A stretch of DNA of 47,806 nucleotides from SZUA-430 sp964647355 (GTDB taxonomy: Bacteria > Pseudomonadota > Alphaproteobacteria > Micropepsales > Micropepsaceae). The notes below the pieces were generated by a model that did no database searches, was not told the origin of the DNA, and saw only the letters and a list, made by a program, of their open reading frames with translations. Position numbers and translations under genes: made by a program. The stretch covers positions 1-47,806 of the forward strand of contig CAZYGK010000013.1 of assembly GCA_964647355.1 (NCBI GenBank), written 5' to 3'. The stretch's first letter is position 1, and each line of letters starts with the position of its first letter. Shown here piece after piece: positions 31,489-39,035 of this stretch.

Positions 31489-31914
31489 CTAGAACTGCGT
31501 GCACACGGGCCGGTCGACCCGCATCACCGCGTCTTGCTGAAACCGTGTTTTGTAGGCCTGAACGATCGCGCCGATCGCGCCATCTGCATCGGCACCGTCC
31601 GCGTGCATGCGAACGACGACCTTGCTCTTCTCCGAGATCGTCTTCTTCGTCGCCGCATCGCGCCAGAACCCGGCGCCGTCCAGCACGCTGAACCCTTCCG
31701 GAAACCGCGGCGCGATTTCGGTCGCGACGAACGCCTGCCAGTCGCGCTCGCTAACCGTGCCGCCTTTGGACTTGTTCATGCCGAAGAAAAGCTGCGTCTC
31801 AACCATCGCCTCGCCGAGCCGGCAGCCGCTCGCAGCCTGAGGCGCCGGAACACCGGCGCATCCGGACAATGCAAGCGAGGCAATGACGACCGCGAGGGGG
31901 CGCAGCATGGCCAT
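31489..31914 (-). CDS. DUF3574 lipoprotein
   Basis: 141 residues. The signal peptide has lipobox LSGC (Cys19 if the start is at 31914). The DUF3574 pattern is visible in QLFFGMNKSKGGTVSERDWQ, where the domain's L.FG....G..VS...W appears, followed by PRFPEGFSVLDGAGFWRD and SKVVVRMHADG. The family consists of small exported proteins without a known activity. The TraB-like membrane protein follows after 9 bp, so both should be on one transcript, and this protein may be a periplasmic partner. An intrinsic terminator of the ompA-like gene lies just upstream. Confidence 0.8.
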   Translation of the reverse strand: MAMLRPLAVVIASLALSGCAGVPAPQAASGCRLGEAMVETQLFFGMNKSKGGTVSERDWQAFVATEIAPRFPEGFSVLDGAGFWRDAATKKTISEKSKVVVRMHADGADADGAIGAIVQAYKTRFQQDAVMRVDRPVCTQF

Positions 31915-31950
31915 GAGCTAGCACAGCGCACGTTCTGCCCGCCATCACAA

Positions 31951-31980
31951 GAAAGAGGGCGGAACCGGTGGGTCCCGCCC
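31951..31980 (-). terminator. Intrinsic terminator of the first ompA-like gene
   Basis: On the minus strand GGGCGGGACCC and GGTTCCGCCC form a stem followed by TCTTTCTTG. It lies 51 bp after the stop at 32032. The stem is similar to the one after the paralogue at 34778. Confidence 0.75.
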
Positions 31981-32031
31981 AAGTTGCCTCTCGCCAGACA
32001 ACACACGCGATAGGGAGAGGTCAGGAGGCTG

Positions 32032-33135
32032 TCATTGCAAATCGACTGTCGCGCGGCGGTTCTGCGGCTCCTTCACGCCGTCGCCGGTCTGCACCATCAG
32101 CTCCGCCTCGCCGCGGCCCGATGTGGAGATCGCGCCCTCTACGATGCCCTTGCTCACGAGAGCCGACTTCGCGGCGTTCGCACGGCACTCCGACAGACGC
32201 TGATTGTAGACGACCGATCCGGAGGTATCCGTGTGGCCGACCACCCGCACGGCGGCCGAGCCGGTGGCCTTCGCAGCGGCTGCGGCCTCGCTCAGCACGC
32301 GATCGGCCTCCGCCGTGATGTCGCAACGGTCGAATCCGAAGAAGACGATGAACTGCTTCACCTGCGGCGGCGGAGGTGGCGGCGGCGCGGCCGGCGGTGG
32401 GGGCGCGGCCGGCGGCGCTGCGTCCGGCGCGAGATCGAAGCGCAACCCGAGCGTCAGGCTGTGCTTCGCAAAATCGTCGAGCACGACTGTCTCGCTCGAC
32501 GTGATGCCGGCTGTAATAGCATCGATGTCGCTGATCGACGGCGGCGACACGTGCAGATAGCGATAGGTGAGTGCCAGCTCCATCCGCGGCGACACGGCGT
32601 AGGAAAGGCCTGCAATCGCCTGCGCCGCGAAGCGCCATTCGTCGACGGATGGCATCGCGTCCCACGTCGGTACCGCTTGCAGCCGCGTTCGCGCATCGAT
32701 CTCCACCTTGTCGCCGCCGGCGCCGGCGCCCAGCGACAGGCGCCAGCGCGATCCGAGCGGCACGTCGTAGAGCACGTTCGCCATCAGCGAAAACTCGTCG
32801 ACATCCGCCTCGAATAAGCGGAGCGTCGACGACACTTGCCACTGCGCGTTGGCGTTGTTGCTGCGATAACCCGCCTCCGCCTCGATCCGCCAGTTGCTCG
32901 AGAACGCATAACCGACCGTCGCAAAGGCCGCCCAGCCGGTGTCGAACGATGCCTCGCCCGTATCCGCGGTCTGCGCGGCGCCGTTGATCGCCAGATCGTA
33001 CGCCGCGTCAGCGTCGCTGATCCAATTGGCGCCGCCCTCAAGGCCGACATACCAGCCCTTGAACGTCGCGGCCTCGACCGGCACTGCCAGCACGGCGGCA
33101 GCCGCGCCGAGAAGAAGTGTTCGTTGAATTCTCAT
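32032..33135 (-). CDS. OmpA-family outer membrane protein, paralogue 1
   Basis: 367 residues. The signal peptide is about 1-22 (MRIQRTLLLGAAAAVLAVPV). An eight-stranded beta-barrel of the OmpA/OprF type runs from about 25 to 235, opening with KGWYVGLEGGANWISD. A Pro/Ala linker (APPPPAAPPPPPPP) comes next, then a C-terminal OmpA peptidoglycan-binding domain with FFGFDRCDIT, VVGHTDTSGS, YNQRLSECRANA and PQNRRATVDL. It anchors the outer membrane to the cell wall. The paralogue at 34778 has the same plan. The start at 33135 was chosen for the signal peptide. The 300 bp upstream hold no gene; they presumably carry its promoter. Confidence 0.93.
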   Translation of the reverse strand: MRIQRTLLLGAAAAVLAVPVEAATFKGWYVGLEGGANWISDADAAYDLAINGAAQTADTGEASFDTGWAAFATVGYAFSSNWRIEAEAGYRSNNANAQWQVSSTLRLFEADVDEFSLMANVLYDVPLGSRWRLSLGAGAGGDKVEIDARTRLQAVPTWDAMPSVDEWRFAAQAIAGLSYAVSPRMELALTYRYLHVSPPSISDIDAITAGITSSETVVLDDFAKHSLTLGLRFDLAPDAAPPAAPPPPAAPPPPPPPQVKQFIVFFGFDRCDITAEADRVLSEAAAAAKATGSAAVRVVGHTDTSGSVVYNQRLSECRANAAKSALVSKGIVEGAISTSGRGEAELMVQTGDGVKEPQNRRATVDLQ

Positions 33136-33436
33136 GGTCGTGCGCCCCTCGCTTCGAGTTCCTGACGGCGACTTTCGGGCAAACGCTCCAGGCGCAACAG
33201 TGGCTGCGGTCACGGATGAAAGAAATTCGGAAGGAAGCGAATATTTGCGAAACGGCCGGAGCCGATATGCGGCAAGCGAACCGGTGAGACCGCGCTGCAC
33301 CGCGCCCGGCACGCGGACTTGGACACAAGCGAAGCGGCCCGCGTCGCCATGCTCACGGCGCACGCGGCCGGCCTCATCCGATTGGTGCGAGACTGTGTCC
33401 TGCTTGCACCGCGAGATGCTCTCGCAACAGCAGCGT
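33136..33436. other. Intergenic region upstream of the first ompA-like gene
   Basis: 301 bp between the ompA-like start and the end of the amidohydrolase gene. The longest open frames are about 25 codons with no domain signal. No clear dyad stands out; it presumably contains the promoter and leader of the ompA-like gene. Confidence 0.5.
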
Positions 33437-34672
33437 TTACGAGAGGCGATTCTTGTGGAACGCGCCGCCCTTCATGATCGCGCTCAAATGCGCGCCCTGA
33501 TCCTGGAACAGGCCCAAGTCCTTGAGCGGATCGCCGTCGATCACGATCAGGTCCGCGAACGCGCCGGGTTCGATCACACCGAGCTTGCCTGTCTGGCGCA
33601 CGACGTCGGCGCCCACCAGCGTCGCCTGGCGGATGATCTCGATCGGCGACAGTACCTCCGAGCGGAACAGGAACTCGCGCGATTGATCGACCTGCAACTG
33701 GCCCAGCAGATCGCTGCCATAGGCGACCGGAACCCCCGCCCGCTTCGCGATCTCAAGCGAGCGCAAGCCGCCGTCGATCACGAGGTCGTTCTTGGCGAGC
33801 TGATCGGCCGACATGCCGAACTGCCGACCGCGCTCTTTCATTGCGTAATAGGCGACGAGATTGGCGACCATCAACGCGCCCTTGTCCGCCATCAACCGCG
33901 CGGCCTTGTCGTCGATCAGATTGCCGTGCTCGATCGTCCTGACCCCCGCCGTGACCGCGCGCGTGATCGCCTCCGGCGAATAGGCGTGCGCCAGCACATA
34001 GCGTCCGAAATTCTGCGCCTCTTCGACGGCGACCGCGATCTCCGCCGGCGAGTACTGCAAGCTCTCGAGCGGATCCCAAGGCGAGGCGACGCCACCCGAC
34101 ACGAAGATCTTGATCTGATCGGCGCCTTGGCGCATCTGCTCGCGCACCGCCAAGCGCACGCCATCGACGCCGTCTGCCGTCTCCATCGTGAACGACAGAG
34201 CATTGCAACACTTGCACGCCTGATCGAACGCCGTGCGCCGCCGCGAGTCGCCATGCCCGCCCGTCATCGAAATCGGCCGCCCCGAGATGAAGAGCCTGGG
34301 TCCGGGAATGACGCCGCTGTCGACCGCTTCCTTGATGCCCCAATCCGCGCCGCCCGTATCGCGCACGGTCGTGAACCCGCGGTCGAGCATGTCGCGCAGG
34401 AGCTTCGAGGCCTTTGCCGTCATCAGCGTCAGCGGCATCGTCTCCAGCCGCGCGAGCCCGAGTTCGACGAGATAGACATGCACGTGACAGTCGATCAGCC
34501 CGGGCATCAGCGTGCGCCCGCCGCAGTCGACGACGCGGGCGGATACAGTCTTAATGGCCTTGTCCGAAACCTCGCGGATCGTCTCGCCCTCGACCAGCAC
34601 CTCATACCCGCCCCGCGCCTCGTCGAAGCGCGGATCGAGCAGGCGGAGATTTCGAAAAAGGACCGCGGTCAT
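33437..34672 (-). CDS. Amidohydrolase (imidazolonepropionase/prolidase-like subgroup)
   Basis: 411-residue metal-dependent hydrolase. The N-terminal beta-sandwich part is residues 1-58. The first metal motif HVHV follows LMPGLIDC, then the probable metal lysine/histidines QIKIFVSGGV, LAHAYSPEAI and IEHGNLID, and the catalytic aspartate in VAYGSDLLGQ. The motif ISMTGGHGDSRRR is typical of the Sgx/prolidase-like amidohydrolases that cleave N-acyl or dipeptide substrates. No signal peptide is seen. The start at 34672 follows a strong GGAGGCGAG; an upstream in-frame ATG at 34699 lacks one. It sits between two ompA-like paralogues on the same strand, separated from the upstream one by a terminator. 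Confidence 0.88.
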   Translation of the reverse strand: MTAVLFRNLRLLDPRFDEARGGYEVLVEGETIREVSDKAIKTVSARVVDCGGRTLMPGLIDCHVHVYLVELGLARLETMPLTLMTAKASKLLRDMLDRGFTTVRDTGGADWGIKEAVDSGVIPGPRLFISGRPISMTGGHGDSRRRTAFDQACKCCNALSFTMETADGVDGVRLAVREQMRQGADQIKIFVSGGVASPWDPLESLQYSPAEIAVAVEEAQNFGRYVLAHAYSPEAITRAVTAGVRTIEHGNLIDDKAARLMADKGALMVANLVAYYAMKERGRQFGMSADQLAKNDLVIDGGLRSLEIAKRAGVPVAYGSDLLGQLQVDQSREFLFRSEVLSPIEIIRQATLVGADVVRQTGKLGVIEPGAFADLIVIDGDPLKDLGLFQDQGAHLSAIMKGGAFHKNRLS

Positions 34673-34716
34673 CTCGCCTCCAGAGTCGTGGACCGCCATG
34701 ATCCGCCGACGCCGCG

Positions 34717-34752
34717 CAAAAGAAAAGGGCGGAGCCTTTCGGCCCCGCCCTC
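34717..34752 (-). terminator. Intrinsic terminator of the second ompA-like gene
   Basis: Minus strand AGGGCGGGGCC, GAAA loop, GGCTCCGCCCT, then TTTCTTTT. It lies about 26 bp after the stop codon at 34778. This is a textbook rho-independent structure. Confidence 0.88.
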
Positions 34753-34777
34753 GCTTAACCGGCTAATACGCAGCCGA

Positions 34778-35905
34778 TTACTTGTTCAGATCGATCGTCG
34801 CGCGACGGTTCTGCGGTTCCTTCACGCTGTCGTCCGTCTTGACCATCAGCTCGCCTTCGCCACGGCCGGAGGTCGAGATCGAGCCGGCGGCGATACCCTT
34901 GCCGACCAGGTTCGACTTCGCCGCATCTGCGCGGCATTCCGAGAGGCGTTGGTTGTAGTCGTTCGAGCCCATCGTGTCCGTGTGGCCGACGATCGTAACC
35001 TTCACGGCGCCGTTCTTCGCAGCCGAAGCCGCTTCGCTCAGCACCCCGTCGGCTTCCGGCGTGATGTTGCACTTATCGAAGCCGAAATAGATGATGAACT
35101 GCTGCGGTTCCGCCGGCGGCGGAGGCGGCGGCGGCGGTGGCAGCGGCGCTTCGTCCTCGTAGAGGTCGTAACGCAGACCGACGGTCACCGTGTGCTTCTC
35201 GAGATCCTCGAGTTCCAGCGTCTTGTAGCGATTGTTGAACTCCGGCTCGCTGACGTTCAGGTAGCGATAGGTCAGCGTCAGGTCGAGGCGCTTCGTGACC
35301 TGGTAGCTCAAGCCTGCGATCGCCTGGAATGCGAAGCGCGTGTCGCTGTCGTCGACGAACGCCGGACGGCCGGCGCGGCTCGCTTCGAGTTCGACGTGGT
35401 CGACACCGACGCCGAGGCCGATGTTGAGGTCGAGCTTCTCGGTCAGCGGCACGTCGTAGATGACGTTGAGCATGGCCGTGTATTCGGTCATGTCGCCTTC
35501 GTAGGTGCGCGTGCGGCAGCCTTCATTGATGATGATGCTTTCGCCCATGCCGTAGCCGCCGCAGCGCGAGCGCGACAGCGTCGCGTCGTTGTCGCGATAG
35601 CCGAGCTCAAGCTCGATGCGCCAGTTCTTCTCGAAGCCGTAGCCGACCGTGGCGAAGCCCGCCCAGCCGGTATCGAAGTCCAAGCTGCCGCTCGAATTGC
35701 CGCCCCACCAGGACGAGCGAGCGGTTTCAGTGTCGATCACGACGTCGCTGAAATTGTTGCGTGAGAACAGGACCGACGTGTCGTCGATCCAGCTGGCACC
35801 GGCCTCGAGCCCGACGTACCAGCCTTGATGATGTGCGCTCGACTGCGATGCGGCGATCATTGAGATGCCGGCAACGGTGGCGAGCAGAATGCCTCTTGCC
35901 TTCAT
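34778..35905 (-). CDS. OmpA-family outer membrane protein, paralogue 2
   Basis: 375 residues with the same layout as the protein at 32032. A signal peptide (about 1-24) is followed by a barrel starting QGWYVGLEAGASWIDD and containing FDTGWAGFATVGYGF, which is nearly the same as in the paralogue. The linker is PPPPPPPPP. The OmpA domain has YFGFDKCNIT, VGHTDTMGSNDYNQRLSECR and PQNRRATIDL, including the Asp and Arg that bind diaminopimelate. The barrel has an extra loop with two cysteines (RSRCGGYGMGESI and NEGCRTR). The duplication, with an amidohydrolase gene between the copies and matching terminators, suggests tandem duplication followed by insertion or loss. Confidence 0.93.
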   Translation of the reverse strand: MKARGILLATVAGISMIAASQSSAHHQGWYVGLEAGASWIDDTSVLFSRNNFSDVVIDTETARSSWWGGNSSGSLDFDTGWAGFATVGYGFEKNWRIELELGYRDNDATLSRSRCGGYGMGESIIINEGCRTRTYEGDMTEYTAMLNVIYDVPLTEKLDLNIGLGVGVDHVELEASRAGRPAFVDDSDTRFAFQAIAGLSYQVTKRLDLTLTYRYLNVSEPEFNNRYKTLELEDLEKHTVTVGLRYDLYEDEAPLPPPPPPPPPAEPQQFIIYFGFDKCNITPEADGVLSEAASAAKNGAVKVTIVGHTDTMGSNDYNQRLSECRADAAKSNLVGKGIAAGSISTSGRGEGELMVKTDDSVKEPQNRRATIDLNK

Positions 35906-36001
35906 GGAATCTACCCCAGTGTGTGTTTTGGGCGCTGCGAGGAGGGAAAGCAGCGCCGCCCCAAATGAACGTTTGGCGGGGACTACGTAGCAGCGTGAGA
36001 A

Positions 36002-36017
36002 TTCGCGTCAACGCGAA
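36002..36017. promoter_or_regulatory. Palindrome upstream of the second ompA-like gene
   Basis: TTCGCGTCAACGCGAA, perfect 7-bp arms with a 2-bp centre, about 100 bp before the ompA-like start. Its position suits an operator. The rest of the 35906-36169 gap is unremarkable. The function is guessed from symmetry. Confidence 0.35.
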
Positions 36018-36169
36018 AATGCAGAAAAAATGCGGGAAAGATGCATTGCGGGGTCACCATGACGCATGGTGCGATACATCGCGCGCGGCATGCGCGCACA
36101 GCGTGCAGTTTGCCGACAGGAATCCGGTCCTATAGGGCTACCACTTTCGGCTAGGTCTGCCCTTAGGCC

Positions 36170-36205
36170 TTGAAAACAAACGCCCCGCGAGCGCGTCGCG
36201 GGGCT
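36170..36205 (-). terminator. Intrinsic terminator of the bdhA-patatin-DoxX operon
   Basis: Minus strand GCCCCGCGA and TCGCGGGGC arms (36204-36196 and 36190-36182), followed by GTTTGTTTTC. It lies about 28 bp after the DoxX stop codon. Confidence 0.85.
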
Positions 36206-36231
36206 CCGGTTAACCATGTCTTCCGGCGCAC

Positions 36232-36693
36232 CTAGTGCGCCGTCATCCTGTTTTTGCGCGCGAAGGACAGAAGCGTCTGCAGCACTGCGAGAACCTCGGC
36301 ACGATGAATAAAGAGGATCGCGACGCTCGAAAGCCAGACGCCGCAAGCGAGCGCGAACAGCAAGCCGCCGTCGCCTTTGATCTCCACGCCGAGCGGTGTG
36401 AACAAGTGGAAGAAGATCGCGCCACTGATGATGACGAACGCCATGCCCGCGCCCCACATCCGGCCGCGCGGAACGAACAACAGCAAGAGTGCCGCGATGA
36501 GTTCGCTGAACCCGATGAACCAGCGGCCGAACGGCTCGAACAGCCCGATCCCCGACCAATCGCGCAACGTCGCGAAGATGAAGATGCTCTCTTCCGACCC
36601 TGTCCACTTGAAAAACAGCGACTGCACGAACACGAATGAAATGTAGAGCGACAGAACGAAGGCGACGATTGTCTGCTTGCGCATTGGCGGCAT
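36232..36693 (-). CDS. DoxX-like membrane protein
   Basis: 153 residues with four hydrophobic segments. TM1 has FVLSLYISFVFVQSLFFKWT, and the following FKWTGS, PFGRWFIGFSELIAALLLLF and GAGMAFVIISGAIFFHLFTP match the DoxX/DUF4345-like fold of small four-helix membrane proteins. Members are linked to thiosulfate oxidation or redox stress, but most are uncharacterised. The start at 36693 has GGAGAA upstream. It is the last gene of the operon led by bdhA, 11 bp after patatin, and is followed by a strong terminator. Confidence 0.78.
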   Translation of the reverse strand: MPPMRKQTIVAFVLSLYISFVFVQSLFFKWTGSEESIFIFATLRDWSGIGLFEPFGRWFIGFSELIAALLLLFVPRGRMWGAGMAFVIISGAIFFHLFTPLGVEIKGDGGLLFALACGVWLSSVAILFIHRAEVLAVLQTLLSFARKNRMTAH

Positions 36694-36704
36694 GAGAGTT
36701 CTCC

Positions 36705-37823
36705 TTATTCGGCTGAGGATTGACGGAAGCGGGCGTCGCGCGTGATGCGCTCGCCGTCGAGGGCGTCTTCGTCCCCCTGGAACAAGTCGCGGATGTTGAC
36801 GGTCGACCGTTCGCCCAGCGCCTCGAAATGCGTGGCGAGCCAATGTTCGGTCGCCTGGCGTCCTTTGGCGAACAGCATGTCCAGGAATTCGTGCTCGGTA
36901 TTGAGCTTGGACGAGGCGCCGAGCGCGGAGAGCGACATCTCGTCTTCGACCATGTGCACGAGCACGCGCCGGTAACCCGTGCCTTCGAGCCGGCCTTCGT
37001 CCATCAGTCGCGTGACGAAGTCGATCGTGCGCAGCTCGCGCAACAGCGACGCGTTGAACGTAATCTCGTTGAGCCGGTTCAGGATGTCGCGCGCCGTCCG
37101 CGGCACGCCGGGCCGGCGGATCGGGTTGATCTGCACGATCATCACGTCGTCGGCTTGTGCGTGCTCGAACAGCGGCCACAAAGGCGGGTTGCCCATGTAG
37201 CCTCCGTCCCAGTAGGGCACGCCGTCGATCGTCACCGCCTGGAACATGAACGGCAGGCATGCCGAGGCCAGGATATGATCGACGGTCAGCTCATCGCGGT
37301 TGAAGACTTTTGTGCGCCCGGTCTCGACGTTCGTCGCCGAGACGAACAGCTTCACTTGCGCTGCCCGCACCCGGTCAAAGTCGACGAACTTCTTCAAGAT
37401 GTCGCGCAACGGGTTCAGGTTGAACGGATTGAGATCGTACGGGCTCGCGATCCGCGAAAGCACGTCGAACCAGACATAAGCCGGCGAGGAGTCGAGGCTC
37501 CACCCGCCGCGCAGCGCTTCGGCGGGCGAGCGGCGCAGCGGGGAGTACTTCCCGGCATCGCTGATCCCGTGCCAGAACCGGTTCAACGTATCGCGCGCTT
37601 GTTCGCGATCGCCCGAGGCCATGCCGTCGGCGAGCACCACCGCGTTCACTGCGCCGGCCGACGCGCCCGTAATACTGTCGATTTCGATCCGGGGATCCTC
37701 AAGCAGCCTGTCGAGTACGCCCCATGAAAAGGCGCCGTGCGAGCCGCCGCCTTGCAGCGCGAGGTTGAGGCGCCGCACGCCGCCGGTCGGCCGCTTGCGG
37801 GGCAGGGGAACGGTCTTGTTCAT
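36705..37823 (-). CDS. Patatin-like phospholipase
   Basis: 372 residues. The oxyanion hole is LALQGGGSHGAF (about 21-32), the nucleophile Ser55 is in GASAG, and the catalytic partner Asp206 is in YWDGGYMGN, giving the Ser-Asp dyad of patatins. The C-terminal region (LNEITFNASLLRELRTIDFV) matches the DUF3734 extension. In alphaproteobacteria this subtype often sits beside bdhA, and a role in poly-3-hydroxybutyrate or lipid turnover has been suggested. The ATG at 37823 overlaps the stop of the 58-residue ORF upstream in ATGA, so it is translationally coupled to it. Confidence 0.9.
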   Translation of the reverse strand: MNKTVPLPRKRPTGGVRRLNLALQGGGSHGAFSWGVLDRLLEDPRIEIDSITGASAGAVNAVVLADGMASGDREQARDTLNRFWHGISDAGKYSPLRRSPAEALRGGWSLDSSPAYVWFDVLSRIASPYDLNPFNLNPLRDILKKFVDFDRVRAAQVKLFVSATNVETGRTKVFNRDELTVDHILASACLPFMFQAVTIDGVPYWDGGYMGNPPLWPLFEHAQADDVMIVQINPIRRPGVPRTARDILNRLNEITFNASLLRELRTIDFVTRLMDEGRLEGTGYRRVLVHMVEDEMSLSALGASSKLNTEHEFLDMLFAKGRQATEHWLATHFEALGERSTVNIRDLFQGDEDALDGERITRDARFRQSSAE

Positions 37824-37996
37824 CGGCCGCGACCTTCGCTCGCGCGCGCCGCCATCCAAAGCCGTGCTTGTTCGCGACCCAGAATTTCGCTCCAGGTCGC
37901 GAGCGCCTCATCGACGCGAGGATTGGGCTTCCGATCGAACGCGCCGGCGAGCCAATAGTCGTTCCGCGCGCGTGCTTTGCTGAAGTATCGGATCAT
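37820..37996 (-). CDS. Small 58-residue protein between bdhA and patatin
   Basis: The minus-strand ATG at 37996-37994 has the strong ribosome binding site AAGGAG eight bases upstream. It encodes MIRYFSKARARNDYWLAGAF followed by DRKPNPRVDEALATWSEILG and a basic Ala/Arg-rich end. The stop TGA overlaps the patatin start in ATGA. No signal or membrane segment is visible; it is a basic, helix-prone protein of no family known to me. The combination of strong ribosome binding site, in-operon position and start/stop overlap makes it a real gene that automated callers may miss for its size. It may assist the patatin or act as a coupling leader. Confidence 0.75.
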   Translation of the reverse strand: MIRYFSKARARNDYWLAGAFDRKPNPRVDEALATWSEILGREQARLWMAARASEGRGR

Positions 37997-38011
37997 CGAG
38001 GATCTCCTTCG

Positions 38012-38824
38012 TTAATGTGCTGTCCAGCCGCCGTCGACGGGCAGCGCCGTACCGGTGATCGAGGCGGCCAAGTCGCTGGCAAGAAAGGCTGCGAGCGCGC
38101 CCATCTCTTCGACCGTCGCGAATTTCTTGTTCGGTTGATTGACGAGCAGAACGTCGCGGATGACCTTTTCGCGCGAGATGTTGTGCGCCTTCGCCTGATC
38201 GTCGATTTGCTTCTCGACCAGCGGCGTCCACACATATCCCGGGCAGATCGCGTTTGCGGTCACGTTGAACTCTGCGCCCTCAAGCGCTGTCACCTTCGTC
38301 AAGCCCACGACGCCATGCTTTGCCGCGACGTAAGCCGACTTGAACGGCGAGGCGACGAGGCCGTGCGCCGAGGCGACGTTGATGATGCGTCCGAACTTGC
38401 GCTCTTTCATTCCTTTGAAGGCGGTTTTCGTTGCATGGAACACAGCCGACAGATTGAGCGCCAGAATCGCGTTCCACTTCTCCGCCGGAAAGTCCTCGAT
38501 CGGCGAGACGTGCTGGATGCCGGCGTTGTTGACCAGGATATCGACGCGGCCGAATTGACGTTCCGTCCGTGTGACCAAGCCTGCCGTCTCGGTCGGGTCC
38601 ATCAGGTTTGCCGGATCGTACGTGATGCGCACGCCCGTCGCTTCCTCAAGCGCAACGCGCGTGCGCTTGACCTCGTCCATGTCGCCAAGCCCATTCAGCA
38701 CAACGGCCGAGCCGGCCTCGGCGAGGGCCCGCGCAATGCCGAGCCCGATCCCGGAAGTCGACCCGGTCACGATCGCGACCTTGCCGGCCAGCATGCGCTG
38801 CATCTTGGTGTTTGTATCGAGCAT
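38012..38824 (-). CDS. bdhA: 3-hydroxybutyrate dehydrogenase (SDR family)
   Basis: 270-residue classical short-chain dehydrogenase that interconverts 3-hydroxybutyrate and acetoacetate with NAD. The cofactor motif is TGSTSGIGLG (20-29), with NNAG at 99-102 and the catalytic Ser152-Tyr165-Lys169 (ASAHGLVASPFKSAYVAAKH). The segments IQHVSPIEDFPAEKW and CPGYVWTPLVEKQIDDQA are diagnostic of the BdhA branch. The start at 38824 is chosen to keep a short N-terminus; ATGs at 38863, 38803 and 38794 are alternatives. It heads the operon bdhA - 58-residue ORF - patatin - DoxX, consistent with use of storage polyester monomers. Confidence 0.92.
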   Translation of the reverse strand: MLDTNTKMQRMLAGKVAIVTGSTSGIGLGIARALAEAGSAVVLNGLGDMDEVKRTRVALEEATGVRITYDPANLMDPTETAGLVTRTERQFGRVDILVNNAGIQHVSPIEDFPAEKWNAILALNLSAVFHATKTAFKGMKERKFGRIINVASAHGLVASPFKSAYVAAKHGVVGLTKVTALEGAEFNVTANAICPGYVWTPLVEKQIDDQAKAHNISREKVIRDVLLVNQPNKKFATVEEMGALAAFLASDLAASITGTALPVDGGWTAH

Positions 38825-38932
38825 TGGTGGGGTTCCCGTGTTGGCGATCTCTTCACCGCCCACACTGAAGGCTCCTGCGTCCCACCTGAAATGCCGATTG
38901 CCTCACAACTGCATAGTCTGAGGCTATTCTCA

Positions 38933-39031
38933 CCTGGGACCGCGGGCGGCCGCGCCCGCTCTTGATCACGCTTTCAACACACAAGCGTTGGAACGTCGGC
39001 GAGAGCGGGCGCGGCCGCCCGCGGTCCCAGG
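38933..39031. repeat. Dispersed intergenic inverted repeat, copy 7
   Basis: Perfect 30-bp arms (38933-38962 and 39002-39031) starting CCTGGGACCGCGGGCGG, with a 39-base loop. It ends 4 bp beyond the stop codon of the NADH dehydrogenase gene. It is the longest and most perfect copy in the window. Confidence 0.9.
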
Positions 39032-39035
39032 AAAG

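Noticed and set aside
30133..32013. Open frame of over 600 codons on the plus strand
   Set aside because: It is antisense to the TraB-like and DUF3574 genes, is Arg/His-rich with no domain or signal, and spans their intergenic gap. It is typical of mirror frames in GC-rich DNA.
33134..35764. Open frame of over 870 codons on the plus strand
   Set aside because: It runs antisense through the amidohydrolase and second ompA-like gene, with arginine-rich low-information sequence. The minus-strand genes have full domain support.
2068..39031. Treating the CCTGGGACCGC repeats simply as intrinsic terminators
   Set aside because: They lack T-runs, and the copy at 24492 lies between divergent genes. 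True terminators with T-runs exist here (34717, 36170, 41590) and look different.
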